From the NCBI GenBank assembly GCA_028278425.1, contig JANQEJ010000038.1, positions 1-64,000 of the forward strand: a DNA stretch of 64,000 nt, given 5' to 3'. Source of the stretch: Planctomycetota bacterium (GTDB lineage: Bacteria > Planctomycetota > UBA1135 > GCA-002686595). The notes under the pieces are model-generated. The model made no database searches and had not been told where the DNA came from. It saw only the letters and a program-made list of their open reading frames with translations. Below are positions 6,976 to 15,178 of this stretch, piece by piece. The position numbers were made by a program, and so were the translations under genes. Each line of letters starts with the position of its first letter. Position 1 is the stretch's first letter.

Positions 6976-9635
6976 CCGTGCGGGGGCGGCTGCCGGCGTT
7001 CCTGTTCCTGCCGCTCTGCGTCGCGTTCCTCCTCGTCTTCTACAAGCTCAGCGCGGACCAGGCCGAGCGGTCCGTCGTCGACGCGGCGTCCCCGGCGCCC
7101 GTCGCCGCGCCGGCGGCGGAAGGCGCCGGCGCGGAGCCCGACGCGGAGATCGATCCCGCGGCCGAGCCGGAGACCCCGGCCGTAGGGGACGCGCGCGAGC
7201 CGGCGCTGGCCACGTCCTCCACGCGGGGCGCGGTCGCCGCGGCCGAGCCGCCCGCGCCGACGTTCGAGGTGGCGGGGCGCGTCGCGCTCGCCGACGGAGC
7301 GCGCCTGCCGGAGGACGCCGCCGTCCGCTTCGGCTTCGCGCGGGGAGAGGAGCGCGAGTGGGCGGACCCGGTTCCGGTGAACGCGGACGGCACCTACGGC
7401 CCCGCGCGCGTCCCGGTCCTCGGCGGCGAGGGCCTGATCGGCGTGGTCGAGGGCAAGGGCCTCCTCGGCGAGCCGCGCGCGTTCCGGCTTCCGCGGCTCG
7501 ACCAGCGGCTCGTCGCCGACTTCGACGTGCGGCGCGGGGACACGTACCGCGTCCGCGTGACCGATCTCGAAGCGCGCCCGCTCGACGGCGCGACGGTCTA
7601 CCTCTGGTGGGAGGGCGACGAGGCGGACGAGGTCACGGGCAGAACGGCGAGCGACGGCGAGCTCTCCCTGACCGCGCCGCCCGGCGTGGCGGCGTACGTC
7701 GACGTGTTCCGCCGCGACTACGCCACCGTGAGCTCCGCCGGTCCGTTCGCGGCCGAGGACGCCGCGGAGGGCCCGATCGAGATCGCGCTCGCCCCCGGCG
7801 GGACGCTGCACGGCCGCTGCGTCTCCGCCGCGGGCGAGCCGGTGCCCGCGTTCGATCTGATGATCTGGCGCACGGATCCGGCCGACGGCTCGTGGCTCAC
7901 CTTCGCCGACGAGAACGGCGAGTTCGAGCTCGACGGCGTGCCGCTCGGGCCGATCACCCTGCTCGCGTTCGCGCCCGGCTTCGCGCAGAGCGAGCCCGCC
8001 GCGGTGGACGTGGCCGCCGACCGGCCGGGGAAGGTGGAGCTCGTGCTCCCCGCGACGCGCACGGGCGACGCGACCGTGGTCGACGGACGCAGCCGGCGGC
8101 CGATCGCGGGCGCGCGCGCGCAGCTCTACGCGCGCTACGGAACCCAGGCGGTCGTACCGCTGGGCGACGCGGTCGAGACCGATGCCGAGGGCGGCTTCGA
8201 GCTCGACGGCTTCGGCCCGCACGGCGCCGCCGTCGAGGTGGCCGCGCCGGGCTACGCGACGCAGTACCGCATCCACGCGGGCGGTTCGGCCGAGCGGATC
8301 GAGCTCGGCACGATCGCGCTCGTTCCCACCACGCAGGTCGAGCTGCGCCTCCTCGCGGAGGCGGGGCGCGATCCGTCGGAGTACCGCCTCTGGACCGAGA
8401 AGGGCGACCTGGCGCCGACGGCGTTCCCGGCGGACGGCGTGCTGCGCGCGGAGCTCCGCGCCGACGCCTACCACTTCCTTCTCCGCCGGCCCGACGGCAC
8501 GACCCGCGTCGTCGCCGCGCGCGTCGAGCCCGGACCGCCGGTCGCGATCGAGCTCGACGCGAGCGGCGCGCGGGCGCTCGACGTGCAGCTCCGCGACCAC
8601 GCCGGGGCGGACCTCGGCGGAGCCCGCGTGCGCGCCGGCTTCCTGACCGGCGGCGGCTTCGCCGCGCACGAGGAGGCGCCGCTCGACGAGGGACACCGCG
8701 CCCGGCTCCGCGACGTGGAGGGCGAGAGCGTCGTGCTCGAGCTCCTCGCACGCGACGGCGCGGTGCTCGTCACCGAGAGCTTCGCGCTGGCGGGCGCGCC
8801 CGTCCAGGAGGTCGAGCTGCGCGTCGCGGGGCACACCGCGCGCGTGCGCGTCGTCGACCCCGAGGGGAATCCGATCGCCGGCGCGACGGCGACAGCCCGG
8901 CTCGCCGGCTTCGACGGGGACGCGCCCTTCTGGACGCGCACCCGCGTCGCCGACGCGAACGGCGAGCTCGTGCTCGGTCCGTTCACGCGTCCGCGCGTGC
9001 GCGTCGACCTGTCCCATCCGGACCACGGCCGCGTGTTCGCGCAGGAGGTGCTGCTCGCGACGGGAAGCGTCGCGGAGCTTGTCCTCGACGCGCGCGCCTC
9101 CCTGAAGCTGCGGCTCGTCGACGGCGCCACGCCGCTCGACGGCGTCGACGTGCGCGTCTACCACGAGCCCGGCGGCGTCTTCGTGGCGGGGCGCTCGAGC
9201 GGTTCGGACGGCCGCGTCGAGCTCGCCGGCGTCGCGGTGGGAACCTACGCGCTCGTCGTCCAGCAGGACGGGTACTGGCGCACCGAGCTCGAAGCGGAAG
9301 CGGACCTGGGAGCGGGTTTCCGCGACGTTCAGGTGCGCCGCCTCGGGACCGCGGACGTCGCCCTGCGAAGCGCGGACGGCGCACCGCTCGCCGGCGTGCC
9401 CGTCGAGCTCACCTCGGTGGAATTCGGCGAGACCTGGTCGGACTGGGTGGCGGCCGGGCGCGCGCCGGCTCCGGTCCAGGGCTTCCTCACCGACGCCCGG
9501 GGAGGGATCCGGGCGGCCGACCTCCCGCGGGGCGACTACGTCCTGCGCGCGGCGCTCCCCGGCGGCGAGGTGGTCGAACGCACCATCCCGGTCGCCCCGG
9601 GCGCGCCGACGGCGAGCCTCGTCCAAGTCCCCTGA
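6972..9635 (+). CDS. Membrane-anchored protein with repeated carboxypeptidase regulatory-like domains
   Basis: An 887-residue protein. Residues about 6-25 (RLPAFLFLPLCVAFLLVFYKL) form a single membrane anchor, followed by an Ala/Glu/Pro-rich linker to about residue 95. The rest is a chain of roughly 80-100-residue beta-sandwich units with the signature 'G..l.G..v....G.pv.ga.v.l......t.G.F.l..v..G.y.l', typical of carboxypeptidase regulatory-like (CarboxypepD_reg/SdrD B-like) domains. Such proteins are usually extracytoplasmic and structural or adhesive. The partial gene at the right edge (62860-64000) is built the same way. The long open frame on the opposite strand is a GC-bias shadow. Confidence 0.75.
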   Translation: MTVRGRLPAFLFLPLCVAFLLVFYKLSADQAERSVVDAASPAPVAAPAAEGAGAEPDAEIDPAAEPETPAVGDAREPALATSSTRGAVAAAEPPAPTFEVAGRVALADGARLPEDAAVRFGFARGEEREWADPVPVNADGTYGPARVPVLGGEGLIGVVEGKGLLGEPRAFRLPRLDQRLVADFDVRRGDTYRVRVTDLEARPLDGATVYLWWEGDEADEVTGRTASDGELSLTAPPGVAAYVDVFRRDYATVSSAGPFAAEDAAEGPIEIALAPGGTLHGRCVSAAGEPVPAFDLMIWRTDPADGSWLTFADENGEFELDGVPLGPITLLAFAPGFAQSEPAAVDVAADRPGKVELVLPATRTGDATVVDGRSRRPIAGARAQLYARYGTQAVVPLGDAVETDAEGGFELDGFGPHGAAVEVAAPGYATQYRIHAGGSAERIELGTIALVPTTQVELRLLAEAGRDPSEYRLWTEKGDLAPTAFPADGVLRAELRADAYHFLLRRPDGTTRVVAARVEPGPPVAIELDASGARALDVQLRDHAGADLGGARVRAGFLTGGGFAAHEEAPLDEGHRARLRDVEGESVVLELLARDGAVLVTESFALAGAPVQEVELRVAGHTARVRVVDPEGNPIAGATATARLAGFDGDAPFWTRTRVADANGELVLGPFTRPRVRVDLSHPDHGRVFAQEVLLATGSVAELVLDARASLKLRLVDGATPLDGVDVRVYHEPGGVFVAGRSSGSDGRVELAGVAVGTYALVVQQDGYWRTELEAEADLGAGFRDVQVRRLGTADVALRSADGAPLAGVPVELTSVEFGETWSDWVAAGRAPAPVQGFLTDARGGIRAADLPRGDYVLRAALPGGEVVERTIPVAPGAPTASLVQVP

Positions 9636-9737
9636 TCTCCTTCGGTCGCGGGGCCGGAGTCACTAGGATTCCGGGCCCCACGGGCCGGGCGGAGCGCTCC
9701 CCCCCGCCCCACGACGCCCCCACGATCGGAGATCCAC

Positions 9738-11090
9738 GTGCACCGAGTCCTCGTCCCGTCGCTGCTCCTCCTCCCGTTCCTCGGCTCCTGCGGCGGCGGC
9801 GAGGAGCCCGTCGAGCCCGCGGAGACCGCCCAGGCGCCGCCCGTCGAGCCCGCGCCGACGACGCCGCCCGCCGAGACTCCGGCGACGCCCCCGGAGCCCG
9901 AGCCTGTTCCCGCGCCGCAACCGGAACCGCCGCCCGAGCCGGCGGCTCCGGCGCGCACGCCCGAGTTCGACTTCGCCCCCGGCGGCTCGATCGCGGACGA
10001 CCAGCTCGGCGACTACTACGTCGAGATGGCCTGCGCGATCGACGGCCAGGACGTCGGCACGATGACGTTCGCGCTCTGGCCTCAGCACGCGCCCCAGACG
10101 GTGCGCAACTTCCTGCGCTACTGCGACGAGGGCTTCTACGACGGCCTCGGCTTCCACCGCATCATGCGCGAGTTCATGATCCAGGGCGGCGACTCGACCG
10201 GAACGGGCAAGACGCCGTACGGGAGCTTCGCGGACGAGTTCTCCACGGACGCCGACCGCGCCCACGGCTACGGCGTCATCTCGATGGCTCACACCGGCGC
10301 GCCGAGCTCGGCGCGCGCCCAGTTCTTCGTCTGCAACGCGGAGACGCCGAGCGTGTGGGGCCTCGACGGGAGCTACGCCTCCTTCGGTCGCCTGGTGAAG
10401 GGCGTCGCGACGCTCGAAGCCCTCTCCGACGTGCCGGTCGCGCCCAGCGCCCGGGGCGAGCGCTCGCAACCCACCCGAAAGGCGACGATCGTCAGCGCCC
10501 GCGTCAAGCAGGGCGAGCCGGAGCGCGGCGAGAAGGTCGAGCGCCCCTACGCGCCGCCGGACCTCGGCGGCGAGCCGGAGCGCGTGACCGTGCAGCACGT
10601 CCTGATCTCCTTCGCCGGCACCCGCACGGAGGCCACGCGCACGAAGGAGGAGGCGGAGCCCCTCGCGCAATCCGTGCTGGAGCGCGCCCAGGCGGGCGAG
10701 GACTTCGAGGCGATCGTGCGCGAGCTCTCCGACGACCCGGTCGACCCCGAGGACCCGACGCCGGGCGTCTACACGTTGTTGAACACGGGCGTGCGCGACG
10801 AGTCGGCCGACCGCGCAATGTTCCAGATGAGCCGGGAAATGCGGGACTACCAGACCACGCTCATCGCGGACATGCGCGCCGGCACGCTCACCCAGGAGGA
10901 CTTCCGCGCGAAGCTCCAGGAGCGCCAGACCCAGCTCCAGCGCGATCTGCCCATGGCGTTCCCCCGCCAGGGGATGGCCACGTCCTTCGGCGACGTCTCC
11001 TTCGGGTTGAAGGTGGGCGAGGTCGGCATGGCGCCCTTCGACGCCGCGAAGAGCCCCTTCGGCTGGCACATCATCAAGCGGCTGGAGTAG
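9738..11090 (+). CDS. Lipoprotein peptidyl-prolyl isomerase: cyclophilin-parvulin fusion
   Basis: A 450-residue exported lipoprotein. The signal peptide ends in the lipobox LGSC with lipidated C18, followed by a Pro/Glu-rich linker to about residue 75. Residues about 90-255 are a cyclophilin domain with the catalytic pattern 'FHRIMREFMIQGGD' and the QFF triplet. From about residue 285, 'VTVQHVLISFAG' starts a parvulin/rotamase domain that ends in 'KSPFGWHIIKRLE', interrupted by an insertion of roughly 80 residues. Both domains accelerate prolyl isomerisation, so the protein is probably a periplasmic folding factor. A cyclophilin fused to a parvulin in one lipoprotein is unusual. It follows the preceding gene by 102 bases. 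Confidence 0.85.
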   Translation: MHRVLVPSLLLLPFLGSCGGGEEPVEPAETAQAPPVEPAPTTPPAETPATPPEPEPVPAPQPEPPPEPAAPARTPEFDFAPGGSIADDQLGDYYVEMACAIDGQDVGTMTFALWPQHAPQTVRNFLRYCDEGFYDGLGFHRIMREFMIQGGDSTGTGKTPYGSFADEFSTDADRAHGYGVISMAHTGAPSSARAQFFVCNAETPSVWGLDGSYASFGRLVKGVATLEALSDVPVAPSARGERSQPTRKATIVSARVKQGEPERGEKVERPYAPPDLGGEPERVTVQHVLISFAGTRTEATRTKEEAEPLAQSVLERAQAGEDFEAIVRELSDDPVDPEDPTPGVYTLLNTGVRDESADRAMFQMSREMRDYQTTLIADMRAGTLTQEDFRAKLQERQTQLQRDLPMAFPRQGMATSFGDVSFGLKVGEVGMAPFDAAKSPFGWHIIKRLE

Positions 11091-11173
11091 GGCGAGAAAA
11101 AGCGGGGATTCCCTGGCAGCCTCCCCCGAGGGTCTGCGCCACGGGGCTCGAACCCACTGCCCGGAGTTCCCCC

Positions 11174-11956
11174 ATGAAGACCACGTCCCACACAGCCATC
11201 CTTCCCACCTCCCAGGGATCCGCCCTTTCGCGGGTCGGCATCCTCGTCTACGGCGTCCTGAGCTACGGCATCGGCGTCGCCGGCCTCTGCTTCCTGATCG
11301 GCACCACCTTCGGGATCGTGCCCTTCACCGGCGGGCCGGTGTCGATCGGCTCGACAGCCGGGGCGATCGCGTTCAACCTCGCCTTCATCGCGCTCTTCGG
11401 CCTGCAGCACGCCGTCATGGCGCGGCCGGCCTTCAAGGAGCGCTGGACGCGGGTCATCCCTGCCGCGATGGAGCGGCCGACCTTCGTCCTGGTGACCGGG
11501 ATCATCGTCTCGACCACGCTCGCGCTGTGGCAGCCCCTGTCGACCACGGTCTGGTCGCTGGAGAGCACGGCCGCGACGGTCGGCCTCCGCGGCCTGGCCC
11601 TCTTCGGCTGGGTCTACCTCCTCGCCGCCACGTTCACGATCGACCACTTCGAGCTCTTCGGCCTGAAGCAGGTCTGGCGCAACTTCCGCGGCAACGAGCC
11701 GCCGAAGCTCCCGATCGTCGCGCGCTTCCTGTACCGCTTCGACCGCCACCCGATCATGACCGGCTTCCTGATCGGCCTCTGGGCCACGCCGGTGATGCGG
11801 CTCGACCACCTGGTGCTCTCGGCCGGACTGACGGCGTACATCATCGTCGGCGTGATCATCGAGGAGCGCACGCTCGTCGCGATCCACGGCGACGGCTACC
11901 GCGAGTACCGCCGCAAGGTCGCCGCGCTGGTTCCGTTCCCGGGACGGCGCAAGTAG
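11174..11956 (+). CDS. mddA: Methanethiol S-methyltransferase (MddA-like)
   Basis: A 260-residue integral membrane protein with about six or seven hydrophobic segments. MddA uses S-adenosylmethionine to methylate methanethiol to dimethyl sulfide. The C-terminal half carries the NnrU/isoprenylcysteine-methyltransferase pattern: 'DHFELFGLKQVW', 'RHPIMTGFLIGLWATPVM' and 'IIVGVIIEERTLVAIHGDGYREYRRKV'. The 'GLKQVW' and 'FWATP-like' blocks recall MddA more than generic NnrU. The ATG at 11174 gives the usual MddA length; upstream reading in this frame is spurious. It appears to stand alone, and its substrate is inferred from family resemblance. A general isoprenylcysteine-type methyltransferase is the main alternative. 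Confidence 0.72.
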   Translation: MKTTSHTAILPTSQGSALSRVGILVYGVLSYGIGVAGLCFLIGTTFGIVPFTGGPVSIGSTAGAIAFNLAFIALFGLQHAVMARPAFKERWTRVIPAAMERPTFVLVTGIIVSTTLALWQPLSTTVWSLESTAATVGLRGLALFGWVYLLAATFTIDHFELFGLKQVWRNFRGNEPPKLPIVARFLYRFDRHPIMTGFLIGLWATPVMRLDHLVLSAGLTAYIIVGVIIEERTLVAIHGDGYREYRRKVAALVPFPGRRK

Positions 11957-12002
11957 CACCAGCAGGAAACGGGGGCCTGGCCCATCGGCTACGATCTCCG
12001 CC

Positions 12003-12425
12003 ATGGGCCAGCCACTCCCCCCCGCCCCACGGGGCTCGGCCGCGCGCAAGGCCGAGGAAACGCTGCGCAAGATCGCCCTCTCCTACCCCGGCACGACGGA
12101 AGACTTCCCCTGGGGTCACCGCGCGATCAAGGTGAGGGCCAAGATCTTCGCCACGCCGAACAGCGACACGAACGGCTTCCGCATGTCGGTCAAGCTCGTC
12201 GAGTCGAACCGCGCGGCGCTCCTACTTCCCTTCACCGAGCCGACGCACTACGGCATGGGGAAGCACGGGTGGGTGACGGCCAGTTTCGGCGTCGACGAAG
12301 CGCCGCCAGTCGGGACGCTCGCTGAGTGGATCGAAGAGAGCTACCGGGCGATCGCGCCGAAGAAGCTCGTGGCGGAGCTCGACGGAGCAATCACGGGGAC
12401 GCCGCCGCGCCGTAAGAAGGCCTAG
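12003..12425 (+). CDS. MmcQ/YjbR family protein
   Basis: A 140-residue protein of the usual YjbR length. It shows the family pattern 'LSYPGTTEDFPWGHRAIKVRAKIFA' early, then 'MSVKLV' and a C-terminal 'WIEESYRAIAPKKLV'. YjbR folds have a double-wing DNA-binding-like topology, but their cellular role is poorly defined. The ATG at 12003 is close behind mddA (46 bases) on the same strand, so co-transcription is possible. A large inverted repeat begins right after its stop. Confidence 0.82.
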   Translation: MGQPLPPAPRGSAARKAEETLRKIALSYPGTTEDFPWGHRAIKVRAKIFATPNSDTNGFRMSVKLVESNRAALLLPFTEPTHYGMGKHGWVTASFGVDEAPPVGTLAEWIEESYRAIAPKKLVAELDGAITGTPPRRKKA

Positions 12426-12443
12426 GTTGGGCTCTCACGGGAA

Positions 12444-12594
12444 GAAGAAGAGAAACGCAGAGGAGCGGAGGTTGGCAGAGGATCGCAGAGGCGTGGGCGG
12501 CTTCGCCGCCCACGCGAATTCAGGCGACTGGTTCCAGCGTTCCGGCGCTTTGTGGCTTTGAGGCGCAGAGGCGGGTCGGCTTCGCCTCCCCGCA
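12444..12594 (+). repeat. Left arm of a 151-bp imperfect inverted repeat
   Basis: This segment is the near reverse complement of 12863-13013, with roughly 20 differences over 151 bases. It is built from GCAGAGG-type purine words recurring about every 10 bases, a perfect hairpin (GTGGGCGGC-TTC-GCCGCCCAC) and the word GGCGCTTTGTGGCTTTGAGGC. The 268-bp spacer between arms (12595-12862) has no convincing gene but contains a CCGTTCGCG/CGCGAACGG hairpin and repeats of CGGCACTTCCAAC. It looks like a dispersed mobile-type repeat rather than a coding region. Confidence 0.85.
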
Positions 12595-12862
12595 TCTTCT
12601 GAGGCAAGGGAGGGAGCGGAGAGACATGAGCAGAGAAGGGTCCGGGCACTTCCAACCGATTCCTAGATCGTCCGGTGCCTCCAACACAACCGCCACGGTC
12701 CCGGCACTTCCAACGACCTCGACGCCAGATCGCCGTTCGCGCTCGCCATACGCGCGAACGGAGACTGGGTGTTTGCTTGGGTCGCTCAAGGAAGAGAAAC
12801 GGCTGGAAGTCCCCGTTGCTTTCTCTCCCTCTTAAGCCTCTGCCGTTTCTGCTCCCTAAAAT

Positions 12863-13013
12863 TGCGGGGAGGCGAAGCCGACCCGCCTCTGCGCCTCAAA
12901 GCGACAAAGCGCCGAAACGCTGGAGCCCGTGCTTTCGAATCGCGAGGGCGGCGAAGCCGCCCTCGCCTCTGCGAACCTCTGCCAACCTCCGCTCCTCTGC
13001 GGTTCTCTTCTTC
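12863..13013 (-). repeat. Right arm of the 151-bp imperfect inverted repeat
   Basis: This is the reverse-complement partner of 12444-12594. The internal hairpin is kept with a changed base pair (GAGGGCGGC-TTC-GCCGCCCTC instead of GTGGGCGGC-TTC-GCCGCCCAC), so both sides of the stem changed together. Together the arms fill nearly all of the 717-bp gap between the YjbR gene and the next secreted protein. I see no promoter or reading frame worth calling within the arms. Confidence 0.85.
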
Positions 13014-13142
13014 AAGACCCACCCCCCATCCCAGTCTACGCCCGACGCCGTAGCAAACTACGTCGACCGCCCCACGGCGCCCCACCGGCGCTCCCCCTAG
13101 CCTCCAGGGGAGGACTCCACGCTGCCCGAAGGAGGTGCACCC

Positions 13143-13886
13143 ATGCTCCGTACGCTCTTCGCCCTGCTCGCGCTCGCCACCGCCGCGTCGGCTCAAGCCG
13201 CCGCCACCGTCGGACCGCCCAAGGCGCCGGTCGGTTGCCCGATCACGATCACGGTTTCCAATGATGGAACGGCCGGCGACGTGGTCACCGGCGTCTGCCC
13301 CTATCGCGTCTTCGACGAGATCGGGCAGCCGGTCTACACGCCGATCTGCATCCTGATCGCGATCCTGCTGCAGCCGGGGCAGACCTTCACGGCCGAGTGG
13401 GAGCAGATCGACGACCTGGGGAACCCGGTGCCGCCCGGGATCTACCGGATCGACGTCATGCTCGAGGGCGGAGTCGTCGAGCAGCACTTCGTCGAGGTGG
13501 CGAACGTCGACGCGGCGCTCTCCATGCTCGGCACGTCCAAGCTGGGGTTCGAGCGCGACCTGAAGCTCTGCTCGCCTCAGGATCCGTTCGGGATCTACGC
13601 GGCGGCGGCCTCGCTCTCCACGGCGGGGATTCCGACCTGCGCCGGCACCGTGCCGCTCGCGACGGACGCTTTGTTCAAGGTCTCGCAGCAGGCTTCGAAC
13701 GGCGTGTTCCTGAGCTTCGCGGGTCAGCTCGACGCGTCCGGCGCGTCGACGCAGCCGCGCGTGGCCTTCCCCGCGGACCCGGTGTTCCAGGGGATCGAGT
13801 TCAACGTCGCCTTCGTCGTGCTCGATCTCTCCGATCCGTGCCCGGTCGCGCGGATCTCCGAGGAGCTGCCGGTCAAGGTCGAATAG
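13143..13886 (+). CDS. Secreted protein with BsuPI-like N-terminal domain
   Basis: A 247-residue protein preceded by a strong ribosome site (AAGGAGG, 13128-13134). The signal peptide is MLRTLFALLALATAASAQA. Residues about 20-120 form an Ig-like beta domain with 'VTVSNDG...G.pvytp', 'LLQPGQTFTAEWEQIDDLGNPVPPGIYRIDV', similar to BsuPI-type intracellular proteinase inhibitor domains. Residues 130-247, with paired cysteines (LCSPQDPF, IPTCAGTV, SDPCPVA), resemble the Gly/Cys-containing domain found in other secreted proteins of this window. No enzyme motif is visible. It is probably an extracellular or envelope protein of unknown role. Confidence 0.7.
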   Translation: MLRTLFALLALATAASAQAAATVGPPKAPVGCPITITVSNDGTAGDVVTGVCPYRVFDEIGQPVYTPICILIAILLQPGQTFTAEWEQIDDLGNPVPPGIYRIDVMLEGGVVEQHFVEVANVDAALSMLGTSKLGFERDLKLCSPQDPFGIYAAAASLSTAGIPTCAGTVPLATDALFKVSQQASNGVFLSFAGQLDASGASTQPRVAFPADPVFQGIEFNVAFVVLDLSDPCPVARISEELPVKVE

Positions 13887-13907
13887 GCGCGGCGCCCGCG
13901 CCGCCGC

Positions 13908-14126
13908 TCACGGCAAGAGCTCCGGGCTGATCCGCTCGATGCGGATCCCGTGCGCGCGCGGGCCGTCCTCGCTGTCGACGACCTCGAAGCTGACCTCGGC
14001 GCCGGCGACGAGCTTGCCGAAGACGCCCTTCCCCGTGTCGCGCCGCTCGAAGCGGTAGTCCTGGCCGTCGGCGCTGACGACGCCGTAGCCCTCCTGGGCC
14101 CAGATTTCTCGGACGGTTCCTCGCAT
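13908..14126 (-). CDS. Cold-shock-like (CSD) protein
   Basis: A 72-residue protein. 'MRGTVREIWAQEGYGVVSADGQDYRFERRDTG' and 'GAEVSFEVVDSEDGPRAHGIRI' follow the cold-shock domain layout of a beta barrel that binds single-stranded RNA or DNA. However, the RNP1 (KGFGFI) and RNP2 (VFVH) aromatic residues are largely replaced, so nucleic-acid binding may be altered. I start at the ATG at 14126. The frame stays open upstream through plausible protein sequence (see 14127-14382), so the domain may be the C-terminal part of a longer, frameshifted protein. Confidence 0.65.
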   Translation of the reverse strand: MRGTVREIWAQEGYGVVSADGQDYRFERRDTGKGVFGKLVAGAEVSFEVVDSEDGPRAHGIRIERISPELLP

Positions 14127-14382
14127 GGGACAAGGTTCGGTTGGTGGTGGGGGCGGGGCCATGGGCCGGAGTGCGTACGTCAGGGCTGCAAGCGCGATCG
14201 GATTGGACGTCATCTTCCAGGAGCCGAACCATCCGTTGTCCGTGGTGGGGTCGTCGAGCGTGTCCTTGACGAGCTTGGTGACGTTCCAGCGCTTGCGCGA
14301 GCTCGCCGACGACGTCTTCGCCGTGCAGCCCCGTCGTCGCGAGCACCGGCTGGAGGTTCCATTTGATGTCCACCTCGGACAT
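14127..14382 (-). pseudogene. Possible frameshifted N-terminal part of the cold-shock-domain gene
   Basis: Upstream of the cold-shock-like gene, the minus strand encodes two protein-like pieces in different frames. One starts at an ATG at 14382 (MSEVDIKWNLQPVLATTG...). The other begins near 14300 (WNVTKLVKDTLDDPTTDNGW, then SWKMTSNPIALAALTYALRP) and runs in frame into the cold-shock domain. A single frameshift near 14290-14310 would join them into one protein of about 158 residues. It could be a real frameshift, a sequencing error or chance. Confidence 0.35.
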
Positions 14383-14428
14383 GAGGATCCGCCACGCCCT
14401 TGCTAGCATGACGCCCGCCGAGCGAAAC

Positions 14429-14935
14429 ATGGGCAAGGGTCGAGAAATCCGGTCGTTCGACTACGTGAACCACCCCTACGAGCGGGTGCGTGACGCGCTC
14501 TCCGAGGACGCGGCCGCCGTGTTCCAGGCCGCGACCAAGGCCGCCTCGGAACGCGCCCAGACCGTCGCTTCCGCGCTGCGCGTGAACATCGCGGGGCTTG
14601 AGGTGAGCTCCGACATCGCGATCTCGATCCACAGCGTCGAGGAGAAGAAGGGCGGGGCGAAGGCGCCGCTGACCACGCGCATCGAGCTCGAGTGGGAGGC
14701 GGCGAAGGCGCCGCGGCTCTTCCCGCTGATGAAGGCGGAGCTCTCGATCTACGCGCTGACCGCCACGGAGACGCAGCTCGACTTCGCCGGCAACTACACG
14801 CCGCCGCTCGGACCGCTGGGAACGGCCGCGAACGCGCTGGTAGGCTACCGCATCGCGGAGGCGTGCGTACACCGCTTCCTGACCGACGTCGCGCGCTATC
14901 TCCGCGAGGGGCTCTCGCGCGAGGCGAAGCGCTAG
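14429..14935 (+). CDS. Hypothetical protein
   Basis: A 168-residue soluble protein from the ATG at 14429; an ATG at 14408 would add seven residues. Alternating strands and helices such as 'AGLEVSSDIAISIHSVEEKKGG', 'TTRIELEWEAAKAPRLFPLMKAELSIYALTATETQLDFAGNYTPP' and a long C-terminal helix look like an SRPBCC (START-like) ligand-binding fold. No catalytic motif is visible, and I cannot name a family. It is flanked by the cold-shock-like gene (opposite strand) and tag (opposite strand), so it is probably transcribed alone. Confidence 0.6.
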   Translation: MGKGREIRSFDYVNHPYERVRDALSEDAAAVFQAATKAASERAQTVASALRVNIAGLEVSSDIAISIHSVEEKKGGAKAPLTTRIELEWEAAKAPRLFPLMKAELSIYALTATETQLDFAGNYTPPLGPLGTAANALVGYRIAEACVHRFLTDVARYLREGLSREAKR

Positions 14936-15178
14936 CCCGGCAAGACCTCGATCGCGTCCGCTGGCGGCCGGAGGGAAAGAAACGGGGCCCGGAGCCATCT
15001 CCGGACCCCAGCGGTCGGAGCTCCACTCGAACGCGAGCTGAGACCGCGCGGTACGCGGCCGTTCGAGCCGAGGGCACGGAGCCCGACACAAGACTCGAAG
15101 ACGGAGCGTACGGCGCGAACGCCGTTCCGCCAGTGGCTCCAGTGCGTAGGCTCGGCGCTCCGTCCGCGCGCGCGACGT

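Noticed and set aside
6210-9626. An 1138-codon open frame on the minus strand opposite the 6972-9635 gene
   Set aside because: The plus-strand gene has a membrane anchor and repeated beta-sandwich domains with clear family signatures, while the minus frame is Arg/Ala/Glu-rich without any motif. This is the usual antisense shadow in high-GC DNA.
7358-11173. The 5' three-quarters of a 1532-codon plus-strand frame ending with the MddA-like gene
   Set aside because: Only the part from the ATG at 11174 has family similarity. The rest is the wrong frame of two well-supported genes.
12444-13013. Retron or IS element
   Set aside because: No reverse transcriptase or transposase frame exists in or beside the inverted repeat, so only a structural repeat is called.
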